Shown piece after piece: positions 21,389 through 34,857 of a stretch of 64,000 nucleotides of DNA. The translations under genes were made by a program, and so were the position numbers. Source of the DNA: Riptortus pedestris (Eukaryota > Arthropoda > Insecta > Hemiptera > Alydidae); the NCBI GenBank assembly GCA_019009955.1, contig CM032231.1, forward strand, positions 110,783,001-110,847,000, written 5' to 3'. The notes under the pieces were generated by a model. That model was not told the DNA's origin. It saw nothing but the letters and a program-made list of their open reading frames with translations, and searched no databases. Positions within the stretch are counted from its first letter, which is position 1, and the number at the start of each line of letters is the position of its first letter.

Positions 21389-21682
21389 TTATTCATAAAT
21401 ACTCTGGATTTGGGCTGGCTGGTGAAGGTCCAGCATCAACGGAAGGGTCAAACACCTTCACTCTTAATACTTCTTTATTACAGGCAAAGTACTTTCGGGG
21501 CGAACCGTCCCAACTTCAGTGCTCATTCGGGCGAGACTCCCGGAGATGTCGGCTCAAAAGGACCAACTCTAGAGCACTGATGATGGAACGGTTCGCCCCG
21601 AAAGTACATTGCTTGTAATAAAAGAAGTATTAAGAGTGAAGGTGTTTGACCTTTTTGATCCTTCCGCTTATTCATAAATACT
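21389..21682 (+). mobile_element. Penelope-like insertion with inverted arms and 15-bp target duplication
   Basis: TTATTCATAAATACT occurs at 21389-21403 and 21668-21682, bracketing 264 bp. Inside, arms of about 70 bp (about 21441-21512 and 21585-21667, sharing TACTTTCGGGGCGAACC and its complement) form an inverted repeat. Between and into the right arm, CTGATGA (21577) and CGAAA (21599) are hammerhead-like landmarks, followed by TTGCTTGTAATAAAAGAAG. Penelope-like elements commonly insert as complex inverted structures. No reverse transcriptase is retained. Confidence 0.55.
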
Positions 21683-22097
21683 TTTGCGTATTTTTTTGAT
21701 AATCCATTCCTTTTCCCATAGACATTTTTTAAAGATAATTTTGTTGACTACAAGTTTTATGTCGCAGCATTTTTCAAGAAAATGTGCCGTTTCTGAAAAA
21801 AAAATATTTGTGCATTTAACTGCTAAAGCGTGGATCAAATAGAAAATTCCCCCAAAATAAACTCGTTTTAGAATTGGGTTTTCTACAAGGAATCCGCTAT
21901 AAAAAACAGGCCATTCCATTGGAAATTCCAAAGTTATGGTCGCTGGAGAAGTACTGGAGAAGGTTAAAAGTTGAATGTGGACTTTAAGGATTCTTCAGGG
22001 ATCCCAATTATGGCACGCCAAGTCTCAGCTTTGTATTAAGATAATTAGAGATTTTAAGAGAGGTGACACGGGGTAGTTGGGACATCCTGTATATATT
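21683..22097. other. AT-rich stretch, nothing recognised
   Basis: An 87-codon minus frame (21668-21931) has no domain and overlaps the insertion's target duplication, so it is not called. Confidence 0.35.
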
Positions 22098-22730
22098 AAA
22101 AAGTCCGTCACGCAAGGGCTGCGTAAACTAAGCAGATTTCCCACGTGAAGTTTTACAATAGAGTAATCTGCATACTGATAACACAATACCAGCGTGATTA
22201 GATAATGAGAAATCTTTCAGTTAATTAAAATAAATTCCCAACTGAAACGGCTTCTGAATTGTAAGAATAATTTATATTTTAATAACTCAGATTTTAGTAG
22301 TCCAAGAACTAAAGAAGGGGGGTGGCGGATGAACAGAACATATTTGCATAAATCTCACAAAGTAAGGAAGGTAAAGTAAGGTTAGAAGAAGCTTCCGCCT
22401 GAGCCGAGAAATGGCGATGATGGCCGACGTAATCCGAAGTATACCCGACCACAGACTTCATAAAAATGCAAATATCTCGGTTAATATTCACGATAGAGAA
22501 TAAATGTATATTTATAGTAAATTTAATTTGCAATAAGATTGGTTCTATACAATTTTTCGATCCGATGTATAATAACGGAGATATTTTGAATTTTTGAAAA
22601 TCCCCCCTCTAAACCCCCCTCCCTCTGGTCCGATTTCAGTCATTAACGAACTTGGTCTGTCTTTTTACATAAAACGGTTAAATATGGAGTTTCGTAACGA
22701 TCAAACAAAAATTGCGACCGCTAGAGCGTT

Positions 22731-22793
<63 letters not shown>

Positions 22794-22921
22794 AATTTTG
22801 AACGGACCTCATTTTCGTCATCTCCTGGGTAGAATCGATGGACATTTGAAGAAAATTTTCGAAAATCGCATCATGAGTACGACCTCAATAGCTGATTTTC
22901 CTTAAGGGAAATCTGCTAAAA
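22098..22921 (-). mobile_element. GCAGATTTCCC-family element with (TA)n core
   Basis: Both termini are intact and the TA tract is at 22733-22791. A G-run sits near 22317 and a C-run near 22604. This is a good reference copy of about 824 bp. Confidence 0.87.
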
Positions 22922-24465
22922 GAAACCTAATTCATAGTTCCCCCGAAACACTCATTAGGCCTTCTTCCGTGGTTCACAAACCAATTCTTCTTCCTCTATT
23001 TATTATTATCGTATCTGAGTTCACTAGTTTTCAGTGCCTTTCTTGGGGCATAATGAGTGGGAAAACTTTCCAAAAACCAAAATTTTCCATGCCTGACCTG
23101 CTTTTCCGGCGTCCAACGTTGATCAATCGCCAGGAATATCCACATCCTTTTCTTCCCTGTTTTCACACAACAAATTTTGCCAAAAACCCGGACTTTTAAA
23201 CATAAACCCACTCCAAATGGAAATCCTTGCCGTACTGGAAGCGGATGACATCCAACAAGAAAACCACGTCTCAACTTATTATTACCTATTTTATACCCAC
23301 CCCTTCCCCCACTGTACGCTTCATCGGCCTAATTAAACTCAAGAGAAAGAAAATAAAAACGTTTTTCAGCTGGCCTGATCCGTAAAGCCGAAATCAGGGG
23401 AAGGGGGAAACATTTGAATTATTTGGAGTATTTGTTGGGTTTGGAATACAAAAAGAAAGTCCTCCAGGATTTATTCCATTAAGGACTTAATGTAAGTTGG
23501 ATTACTTTTGTTCGAGGACCGCATCCCTTCTCCTCGCAGCCCGAACTGCTCTTTCCCTTGTAATGGAAAGACGCTGTCACAACAAACATTCTCAAACTTC
23601 TTGACGTACTTTAGAAATAAACGTCCTACAGGGAATATAATGAAAAAAAGAAGAAAAAAAAAGAGAAAGAGAAAGGAAGGGCACGCAATTCCTCTTCTGA
23701 ACTTATGGGTGTCTGATTTTTTTTTTCCTTTTTCCTCTCTTTAATGTGCTAGTACTAAAGTGTAAACTTCGCTTATATCTTTTACAATTGCGTTTGTTGA
23801 AAAAAAAAATAATAATTTACCTTAATATCCCATTATTTTATTATAATAATATATTTTAAACTCAAAACATATATATATATATATATCTTTTGGAATTTTA
23901 TTTATTTCGTAAATTTCAATAATAAAGTTTTGGCTCGTCGTTAGCCCATCAACCAAACAGAATTATTAATCGGAATTGCTGATTCGTAATTATTATTTTT
24001 AAAAGTCTTAAAAACAAAAAAAAAAATGTGTAGAATATTTTCTTTAGTTTTATATTATAAGTCGGGAATCTATCTTGAGTAATTAATTCCCAAGACCATT
24101 GGAGGAACGAACAAAAATATGTCTCATTGTTTATTAACTGTTTTCCAAATAAATTTCACTTCGAAAACAAATATGTTTCAAGTTTGCATTATTTCTGATA
24201 GGATCACTTTCTCGTTCTAAATTATACTCATTGAAAATATATTTTATAAATTAAACTTTACTGCTTTATTTATTGTGAAAAAAAGGTCATTTTCATTGGA
24301 AACCCAATATAGTAAAGTGCCTTATTTCAGAGTAACTTCAACAGTCAAATTCAAAATAATTTGGCATTGTACTAATAACATAGATGAAGTGGGCTATAGT
24401 GTTAAAAGCAAGCCAAAATGGTTGAATAAAATAAATCAATATTAGGTCCAGAATAGCGGGGGAAG
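22922..24465. other. Repeat-poor stretch; less AT-rich at about 22930-23620
   Basis: About 22930-23620 is comparatively GC-balanced and unique in the window. It contains overlapping short frames on both strands (22969-23199, 22996-23274, 23508-23744) with no recognised domains. Intronic conserved DNA is possible. 23620-24465 is AT-rich with a short (AT)n at 23870. Confidence 0.35.
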
Positions 24466-24990
24466 AAAAAAGTCCGCCAGGCATGGGCTGCGTAAACTAA
24501 ACAGATTTCCCGTATATTGGAATGACTCACTAAGGATAACATCTCAGCAAATATTATCTATTTCCAAAAAAAAAAAATCGATAAGTAGAAATGCGATGGT
24601 CAATAAAATCTTAAGTGATGTCATCAAACTAACTATTTACATATCGATATTTAAACTTTGTATGTAAAAATTGAAGATCAAGTTCGTTAACGGCTAAAAT
24701 CGGACAAGTGAGTGAGAGACGTGTACCCCCCCCCCTTACAGGGGGAGAACTTGGAAATTCTCAATATCTCCATTATTATCCGTCGGCTCAAAAAATAGTA
24801 TGAAACCAATCTTATTGCAAATGTAATGTTCTATAAATGCTGTTACGTACATTTTTTTTTTCACTATCTTGTTTATTAACCGAGATATTTGCATTTTTTA
24901 GTTAGTCATATTAAAATATGATTTTATGTCATGAAGCACTTTTTTGAAATCTAAACAACAAATATTAAAAGTCCGTCACGCAGGATTTTT
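24466..24990. mobile_element. Composite of GCAGATTTCCC-family fragments
   Basis: 24466-24512 is a 3' end in minus orientation (AAAAAAGTCCGCCAGGCATGG). 24662-24900 is a body fragment in plus orientation with a C-run at 24727 and GAGATATTTGCATTTTTTAG. 24968-24985 is another minimal end (AAAAGTCCGTCACGCAGG). Intervening bases are unrelated, so several truncated or rearranged insertions are mixed. Confidence 0.6.
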
Positions 24991-26662
<1,672 letters not shown>

Positions 26663-26858
26663 GGAAAATGAGACTAAATTATTGGAAAAATAAAAAGGAA
26701 GCACATCATACACAATACCAACATAAGAGATATACTGGAGACGAACATAATTGCTATCACCTACTCACCGCAACAGAAAAAAAGAGAGAATGAGACATAA
26801 AATAGCAGACATTAGAAAACACTACCAAGAAACAAGGAGCCAACAACAATGACTCAAA

Positions 26859-27019
26859 CGAAAACTAAACAGCGAAAAACTTTGAAAACCAAACTACGGA
26901 CAAACAAACTCACAGTAACTGAAGCTGACAAAGGCAACGCAACTGTAATCATGACCACACAAGATTACGTCGAAAAAGCCCTTCATTTCATCGAGGACAC
27001 CAACTGCATTCGTTCGTCG
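26859..27019 (+). pseudogene. Penelope-like reverse transcriptase N-terminal fragment
   Basis: The frame reads KTKQRKTLKTKLRTNKLTV then EADKGNATVIM, TTQDYVEKALHF and IEDTNC. The ADKGN..V.....DY motif is characteristic of the start of the Penelope-like RT domain. A TAA stop follows at about 27020, and the catalytic YADD region is absent. It begins shortly after the (TC)n tract. Confidence 0.6.
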
Positions 27020-27029
27020 TAAATTCTGG

Positions 27030-27300
27030 CTAAGGAAAAAAAATCAACTGACATCATTGATATCGCTGTCCCAAATGACGAGAATATCCGTAAGTCCGAG
27101 AAAATAAGAAAGTACCAGGGTTTGGTTATCGAAATAAAAGCCCTTTAAAAGCTACAATTTATCGCTGTCACTACAGTAGAGATATCAACAAATGGCTTAA
27201 TTCCAAAGACCACAATCAAGCCAAAAAATTTTCTCAATTTACCTGAGAAATTAATAAGATTGTCACTGAAATAAATACATATAGCGGTTGGGCCTCAGCT
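27030..27300 (+). pseudogene. Non-LTR retrotransposon C-terminal fragment
   Basis: The translation gives [28 protein letters not shown], a stop, then GLIPKTTIKPKNFLNLPEK. An (I/V)D(I/V)AVP......EK..KY..L..E(I/L) string is common near the C-terminus of several LINE families. It is broken by a stop and lies immediately after the Penelope fragment, so two retroelements are juxtaposed. Confidence 0.5.
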
Positions 27301-27805
27301 ATAAGTAAATCCATTTAAAACTGGGAGTTAAAAATAAAATAAAATATGAAAAAATATATATATATAATCAAAATAATTATGGAAATTAAAAATAATTATC
27401 GGCCATAATGTGGCTATTTATGATTCCAAGTGCAATTTAAAACTCATTATTTAATTAAATTATAAATTAATTTATTATTAGTTTAAGCTAACACAATCAA
27501 TGGAATGTGAAGAGCGGTGAGATTGACTGTTGATAATCATCGAATGATTGACTAGTATTCATTGATAAATATTAATGGCCGTTTGATTTCTATTAATATA
27601 TGTATTTCGTATTCTTCCATTAAGTTTAACCAATTTTGTTTTTTATTTAGGTTTGTTGTAATTTCAATGATTCAAACTGTTTCTTGTCATTATAAAAATA
27701 AAATAGTTGGTAAAGCATAAAGTGGCTTTTATTTATTTAAAAAGGATTTTAAGGACGAACTAATTAAATAAAATCCAAAGCCCCACCCTGACTAGAGAAG
27801 TCTTG
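27301..27805. other. AT-rich stretch ending in a SINE fragment
   Basis: Nothing gene-like is seen. 27755-27800 (ATAAAATCCAAAGCCCCACC, CTGACTAGAGAAG) is a short piece of the SINE body truncated by the following element. Confidence 0.4.
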
Positions 27806-28320
27806 GGGGGCTGCATAAACTAAGCAGATTTCCCACGTGAAGTTTTGCAATAGAGAAATCTGCATAGTGGTAACAATTACCACCACCGTGAGTAAATACA
27901 AAATGTAATGAGAATTCTTTCAGTTAATTTTAATAAGCTCCCGACGCAAACGGCTTCTGAATTGTAAACAGGTCTGCCAACCACTCAGATCTGAACTGAT
28001 ACATAGACATATTATTCACCGGAGAGAAACACAATTACTTAAATTTATCTGAATATAACATATCAACTTTATTGCAAACTATTTAGTATATTCAGTACTT
28101 TAATTTATAATGAATAATCGCATATATCTCACAAAGTAGAAGATTACACCAGACTCTAAACAAATTTCACGAGAACCGAACAGTTGTGCAAATGGCTGAG
28201 TTAACTTTTAGCGGAATCTCACTATCAAAACAGACAAGAGCCGATCTCATTTTGTTCCTTTACAATTAATAAAAATGCAAATATCTCGGTTAATATTCAA
28301 GAGAGAGAACATATGTGTAT

Positions 28321-28366
<46 letters not shown>
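27806..28366 (-). mobile_element. GCAGATTTCCC-family element truncated at its (TA)n
   Basis: A diverged terminal hairpin (GGGGGGCTGCATAAACTAAG) starts it. The body continues to GAGAGAGAACATATG and stops in a TA tract at 28326-28366. The TTTTAGCAG end is missing. Confidence 0.75.
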
Positions 28367-28370
<4 letters not shown>

Positions 28371-28863
28371 TATAAATGTATATAATATTCTATCTTTACA
28401 TTCAGAGAAAAAACCTTTAACACCACATGCCGACAGTCTGAATTCATTTAGAAAAGTGAACGAAAGGATATTATTTTCTATCATGATTAATTCAAGAGAG
28501 CTACTTTTAAATAAATAAATTATTCTAGGGACTCATTTAATTTCTAAAACTTCATTTAATGACTTCCTAGAACTACCTCTATTAATGAATGCCTCAGAAA
28601 ATGCCCCAGGGGTAGAATTTAAATCGCACATTTCCAGGTAGAATTATAAACATGATGATGTATCCCAGAAAACTAAAAAACAGATTTGTCAGAATTGAGC
28701 AACTTTATATTATTAGTAGATTTTCCTTATGGAAAAATTTGTGATTGTACAGAATACAAGATTTTCGAAAAAAACAAGCCAGTTTTGTGATTGTTTCATG
28801 TTCTTTTGTGAGTTACCTCATGGTCCTCTCATAAGGGTTGTCAGTAAAATACTTTTTTCTGTG
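28367..28863. other. AT-rich spacer
   Basis: Short frames here (28290-28484 minus, 28315-28518 plus) are largely TA-repeat translations. No recognised element is seen. Confidence 0.35.
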
Positions 28864-28991
28864 TTTTAGCAGATTTCCCTTCAGGGAAATCAGCTATTGA
28901 GTTCGTACTCATGACACGAGTTTTAAAAAATTTCCTCAAATGTCCATCGATCCTACCCAGGAGATGACGAAAATGAGGTCCGTTCAAAATT

Positions 28992-30599
28992 ATATATATA
29001 AAATTGTAACCTCTGTCTGTACATTGATTTTTTTCGCAAAATTTCTCGGTAACTTTTCGTTTCACATGTCATAGACACCATAACTGCATTTTGTTTCTTT
29101 CGTGTCTGTTGGTTTGTTTATTTGTTTGTTTGTTTGTTTGTTTGTTTGTTTGTTTGTTTGTTTATTTGTTTGTTTGTTTGTTACCTTTTCACGCATAAAC
29201 GGCTGAACCAAATTTTATGAAACTTGGTATGTATATTACTACTATCCCAACTTAGACTTTAGGCTATATTAATATTTTCTAAGACGAACAGGAGTGGGGG
29301 TTATAAGAGAGGCCTGAAATTAAAAATAGCGATATTTCGTTTCCTATTGCTTTTTCAGCAAATATGCACATAACAAAAGTTGTTTATTTTGTAATTTAGA
29401 GTAACGTTTGTTATATGCACTTTTGCCGTATACGGAAGTATAAATGAGTTATACGCTAAAAACTATAGCGGGAGTTCACAATTTTATTTGGCACAAAAAA
29501 CTCAACCGAACTAAACCAAACTCGCTATGTGAATTAATACTAACGATTTACTTATAATAAGCCATACTATCATTTCTAGGGACGGGCAGGAGTGGGGGTT
29601 ATAAGGGAGGCCTGAAATTAAAAATAGAGATATTTCGTTTCCTATTGCTTTTTCAGCAAATATGTACATAACAAAAGTTGTTAATTTTTTTATTTAGAGT
29701 AACTTTTGTTATACCCACCTTTGCCGTATACGGAAGCATAAATGAGTTATACGCTATCAACTAAAGCGGGAGTCCACAATTTTATTTGGCACTAAAGACT
29801 CAACCGAATTAAACCAAACTCGGTATGTGAGTTAGTACTAACGCCTTCATTATAATAAGCTATACTAACATTTCTAGGGACGGGCAGGAGTGGGGGTTAT
29901 AAGGAAGGCCTGAAATTAATAATAGTGATATTTCGTTTCCTATTGCATTTTCGGCAAATATGCACATAACAAAAGTTGTTTATTTTGTTTTTTAGAGAAA
30001 CTTTTTTTTTTATATACACTATCATCGTATACCGAAGTATAAAGGCGTTATACGCTAAAAATTATAGCGGGAGACAACAATTTTATTTGGCACAAAAGAC
30101 TCAACCGAACTAAATAAAACACTCAGTATGTGTATTAGCACTAACGCCTTCCTTATAATAAGCCATACTAACATTTCTAGGGACGGGCAAGAGTGGGGGT
30201 TATAAGGGAGGCCTGAAATTAATAATAATGATTTCCTATTGGGGTTTCGGCAAATATGCACATAACAAAAGTTGTTTATTTTGTTATTTGGAGTAACTTT
30301 TGTTATATACACTTTTGTCGTATACCTAAGTATAAATGAGTTATACGTTAAAAACTACTAATTCAAATCTATGCATAATGCACAGGAAATGGAAATATGA
30401 CAATATGGAGGACAGTGAAGTCTTTCATAAAAAAAAAATAATTTTATTATTAACAAATCCACAGTAACGACGGGTATAAATTCTAAACACTGGGACAGGG
30501 AAATAAAAAAAATATTGTGGAAAGTAAAGCCTTGCCAAAAACATACCATCTTCATTCAGCCTCAAATGAATTCCCGGGCGAAGCCGGGTACCTTTGCTA

Positions 30600-30600
<1 letters not shown>
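28992..30600 (+). mobile_element. Helitron-like element, tandem copy 1
   Basis: It starts near TATAAAATTGTAACCTCTGT and ends with the hairpin CCCGGGCGAAGCCGGG (30573-30588), a short spacer and CTAG (30597-30600), then T. A GC-rich hairpin about 8-10 nt before CTRR is the Helitron 3' signature. A TTTG repeat (29107-29180) is followed by four units of about 300 bp (GAGTGGGGGTTATAAG at about 29291, 29589, 29887, 30189). No Rep/helicase frame is present, so it is non-autonomous. Confidence 0.75.
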
Positions 30601-30654
<54 letters not shown>

Positions 30655-30667
<13 letters not shown>

Positions 30668-31895
30668 GTAACCTCTGTCTGTACATTGACTTTTTTCGCG
30701 AAATTTCACGATAACTTTTCGTTTCACATGTCATAGACACCATATCTGCATTTTGTTTCTTTCGTGTATGTTTGTTTGTTTGTTTGTTACCTTTTCACGC
30801 ATAAACGGCTTAACCGAATTTTATGAAACTTGGTATTTATATTACTACTAACTCAACTTAGACTTTAGGCTATATTAATTTTCTCTGAGACGAATAAGAG
30901 TGGGGGTTATAAGGGAAGCCTGAAATTAAAAATAGCGATATTTCGTTTCCTATTGCTTTTTCAGCAAATATGCACATAACAAAAGTTGTTTATTTTGTAA
31001 TTTAGAGTAACTTTTGTTATATGCACTTTTGCCGTATACGGAAGTATAAATGAGTTATACGCTAAAAACTATAGCGGGAGTCCACCATTTTATTTGGCAC
31101 AAAAGACTCAACCGAACTAAACCAAACTCGCTATGTGAATTAATACTAACTATTTCCTTATAATAAGCCATACTAACATTTCTTGGAACGGGCAGGAGTG
31201 GGGGTTATAAGGGAGGCCTGAAATTAAAAATAGCGATATTTCGTTTCCTATTGCTTTTTTAGCAAATATGCACATAACAAACGTTGTTTATTTTGTTATT
31301 TAGAGTAACTTTTGTTATATGCACTTTTGCCGTATACGGAAGCATAAATGAGTTATACGCTATAAACTATAGCGGGAGTCCACAATTTTATTTGGCACTA
31401 AAGACTCAACCGAATTAAACCAAACTCGGTATGAGAATTAGTACTAACGCCTTCATTATAATAAGCTATACTAGCATTTCTAGGGATGGGCAGGATTGGG
31501 GGTTATAAGGGAGGCCTGAAATTAAAAATAGTGATTACCTATTGGGGTTTCGGCAAATATGCACATAACAAAAGTTCTTTATTTTGTTATTTAGAGAAAT
31601 TTGCTCAACACTTCTTTTCAATATGAACTACCAGGTACCTCACCTGAAAAAATTAATTCAAATGTATGTTAATATTTTCTCCTTAATAATTCAAATCTAT
31701 GCACAGGAAACGGGAAATATGGAGGACAGTGAAGTCTTACATAAAAAATTAATTTTATTATTAACAAATCCACAGAAACGACGGGTAACCCTAAACACTG
31801 GGACGGGTAAAAGCCTTGCCATCAAAAATTGTAAAAAATACCATCAACATTCAGCCTTAAATGAATTCCCCAGCGAAGCCGGGTATTCGAGCTAG
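30655..31895 (+). mobile_element. Helitron-like element, tandem copy 2
   Basis: Preceded by about 60 bp of (TA)n after copy 1, it begins TATAAAATTGTAACCTCTGT. It has three internal units of about 300 bp and a shortened TTTG tract. The 3' end reads CAGCGAAGCCGGGTATTCGAG then CTAG (31892-31895), and the hairpin stem is slightly damaged. Confidence 0.75.
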
Positions 31896-31899
31896 TATA

Positions 31900-33306
31900 T
31901 CTATATATATATAAAATTGTAACCTCTGTCTGTACATTGATTTTTTTCGCGAAATTTCACGATAACTTTTCGTTTCACATGCCATAGACACCATAACTGC
32001 ATTTTGTTTCTTTCGTGTCTGTTTGTTTGTTTGTTTGTTTGTTTGTTTGTTTGTTTGTTTATTTGTTTGTTTGTTTGTTACCTTTTCACGCATAAACGGC
32101 TGAACCGAATTTTATGAAACTTGGTATGTATATTACTACTAACCCAACTTAGACTTTAGGCTATATTAATTTCCTCTGTGATGAACAGGAGTGGGGGTTA
32201 TAAGGGAAGCCAGAAATTAAAAATAGCGATATTTCGTTTTCTATTGGTTTTACGGCAAATATGAACATAACAAAAGTTTTTTATTTTGTTATTTGGAGTA
32301 ACTTTTGTTATATACACTTTTTTCGTATACCGAATTATAAACGAGATATACGCTAAAACCTATAGCGGAAGTAAACAATTTTATTTGGGACAAAAGACCC
32401 AACCGAAATAAATAAAACTCGGTATCTGTATTAGCACTAACGCTTTCATTATAACAAGCGATACCAACATTTCTAGGGACGGGCAGGAGTGGGGGTTATG
32501 AGGGAAGCCAGAAATTAACAATAGCGATATTTCGTTTCCTATTGGGGTTTCGGCAAATATGAACATAACAAAAGTTGTTTATTTAGTTATTTAGAGTAAC
32601 TTTTGTTATATACACTTTTTTCTTATACCGAATTATAAACGAGATATACGCTAAAATCTATAGCGGAAGTAAACAATTTTATTTGGGACAAAAGACCCAT
32701 TTTATTGGGCGTTAACGATTGAACCGAACTTAACAAAACTCGGTATGTCAATTAGCATTAATTCTTCCATGATTATAAGCTATATAAAAATGTTTAGGTT
32801 AGAACGGGAGTGGCGGTTATAAGGGAGACCTGAAATAAAAATTCGGGATATTTCATTGTCTATTTGTTTTTCGACAAACATGCACATAACAAAAGTTATT
32901 TAGATTGTTATTTAGATTAACTTTTTTTTTTATACATTTCTCCAGGAAAAATGTGTGGAGCAAGTAATTTGCGTAGAAATATTGATATGCTCAACAATTC
33001 ATTCCTATTTGTACTATTAGGTACCTCAGCTGGAAAAATTAATTCAAATCAATGTTAATATTTTTTCCTTAATAGCTGAAATCTATGCATAATGCACAGG
33101 AGACTGGAAATATGACAATTTGGACGACAGTGAAGATTTACATAAAAAATTAATTTTATTATTTACAAATGCCAACGACGGGTATTAACCCTAAACACTG
33201 GGACGGGTAAATGTCAAAATATTGCACAAAGTAAAGCCTTGCCAAAAAAGTACCATCACCATTCAGCCTCAAATGAATTCCCGGGCGAAGCCGGGTATCT
33301 GAGCTA

Positions 33307-33307
<1 letters not shown>
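31900..33307 (+). mobile_element. Helitron-like element, tandem copy 3 (about 1,408 bp)
   Basis: It starts TCTATATATATATAAAATTG, fitting the Helitron 5' TC, only four bases after copy 2's CTAG. It ends CCCGGGCGAAGCCGGG, TATCTGAG, CTAG (33304-33307). Three diverged 300-bp units are present. The TTTG repeat gives a meaningless Lys-Gln-Thr-Asn frame on the minus strand. Confidence 0.78.
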
Positions 33308-33354
<47 letters not shown>

Positions 33355-33833
33355 CTGTTAACGCTCTATCGGTCGCAATTTTTGATTGATCGTCGTTACC
33401 AAACTTCATATTTAATCGTTTTATGTAAAAAGAAATATCAAGTTCGTTAACGGCTGAAATCGGAACAGAGGGAGGGGGGGGGGGTTAGAGAAGGGGATTT
33501 TCGAAGATTCGAATTATATCCGTTACCATACGTCTGATCAAAACATTGTATAAAACCAATCTTATTGTAAATTAAATTTACTATAAATATTGTTCTATAC
33601 ATTTATTCTCTATCTTGAATATTAACCGAGATATTTGCATTTGTATTCTGCGTGTAGTCGGCAGGAGTTGGCTACGTTCGGGAGTTTCCGCCGAGCGCTA
33701 GTGCGGCCGTTTCCCTAACTATTCGTCCTCATGAATAGGTTACTACTACTGTTGTTATTTGGCAGATTTCTCTATTGTAAAACTTCACGTGGGAAATCTG
33801 CTTAGTTTACGCAGCCCCTGAGTGACGGACTTT

Positions 33834-34319
33834 CTTCTAATTAAGTTTTGCCTCAATATGAAGATAAAACTTTTGGAAAAATCTTTGGCCTTTGATTTTT
33901 ATGAGTATGATTTCTATTGTCGGAACCATATTATCTGTAGTCGATCATATACTGTGATTTTGAGATATTACATCACAAAACATCTCAGGTACAGGTTAAA
34001 TGTCTGCATAAGTTTAACGGGGATATACCTATAGGTTACAATATGATGTGGGGTCTTATTTCACCAGTTCCTAAATTCCAGAAATCTGATTTGATTTCTC
34101 AACAGTTGTATAATAGACGTGTTTATATGTGAAGATAAGGAAAGCGGAGCTGTTGTAAATCATACGGGTATAAGAGCTCCATCATCGGTGCCCTGTCAAC
34201 ACAAAACAATGTAACAAATACTCTAGTTAACAATTATATGATATGTGTCCAATATTCCTTTAACTACAAAATTATTAAAAAAAGTCAAAAGGATAAACGG
34301 AATTGGTAGTTGGCCTAGG
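33834..34319. other. AT-rich spacer with a 70-codon open frame
   Basis: 33822-34034 is open on the plus strand, but the product has no domain and starts inside the element end. It is not called. No other feature is seen. Confidence 0.35.
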
Positions 34320-34487
34320 TTCTGTTGACCCCCCCCCCTTTGCCTTCTTTTGCTCTTGGATTACTAAAATCTGAGTGGTTGAGATAGAAATTATTCTGAT
34401 TAATTTCAAATTACTCCACTAGCTAAAGTAAATAGTTTTCAATAAAATTAATATTTTATGTACACCCAAACACACACACACACACCA

Positions 34488-34561
<74 letters not shown>

Positions 34562-34800
34562 TTAACTGTTTATCTTTCCAGTCTATAATAATTCTATTTA
34601 TTCCGCACTGCGATGTTGGCTGACCTGTTTGTTTACAATTCAGCTGCTTTCCGTTGTAGAGATTATTAACATGTAAATTGACGGAATGTTTTTTTATTAC
34701 AGTTTGTATTTATTCACGGTGGTGTTACAGTAGGTAGATTTATGTGTTGTAAAACTTCTCTTGGGAAATCTGCTTAGTTTACGCAGCCCCGGACTTTTTT
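34320..34800 (+). mobile_element. GCAGATTTCCC-family 3' half carrying (CA)n(TA)n
   Basis: It starts at a C-run (34328-34337) and continues through GCTCTTGGATTACTAAAATC. The (CA)n(TA)n lies at about 34468-34560, a different position from the usual core. It ends GGGAAATCTGCTTAGTTTACG with a shortened hairpin and GGACTTTTTT. Confidence 0.7.
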
Positions 34801-34857
34801 GAGATTGTGATCTCTGTCTTGTAGGAGTATAACAGTTTACTAGCTTTTACTTCCTGG

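Larger units (their letters stand above)
28864..33833 (+). mobile_element. GCAGATTTCCC-family element interrupted by three tandem Helitrons
   Basis: The 5' part (TTTTAGCAGATTTCCCTTCA) runs 28864-28991 up to CGTTCAAAATTATATATATA. The 3' part resumes at 33308 in (TA)n, then TTTGTCTGTTAACGCTC, and ends GACGGACTTT at 33833. Joining the parts gives about 654 bp, a typical copy. All intervening sequence is Helitron, placed exactly at the TA microsatellite. Confidence 0.85.

Noticed and set aside
31857..32093. Lys-Gln-Thr-Asn repeat protein on the minus strand
   Set aside because: It is the translation of a TTTG microsatellite inside a Helitron.
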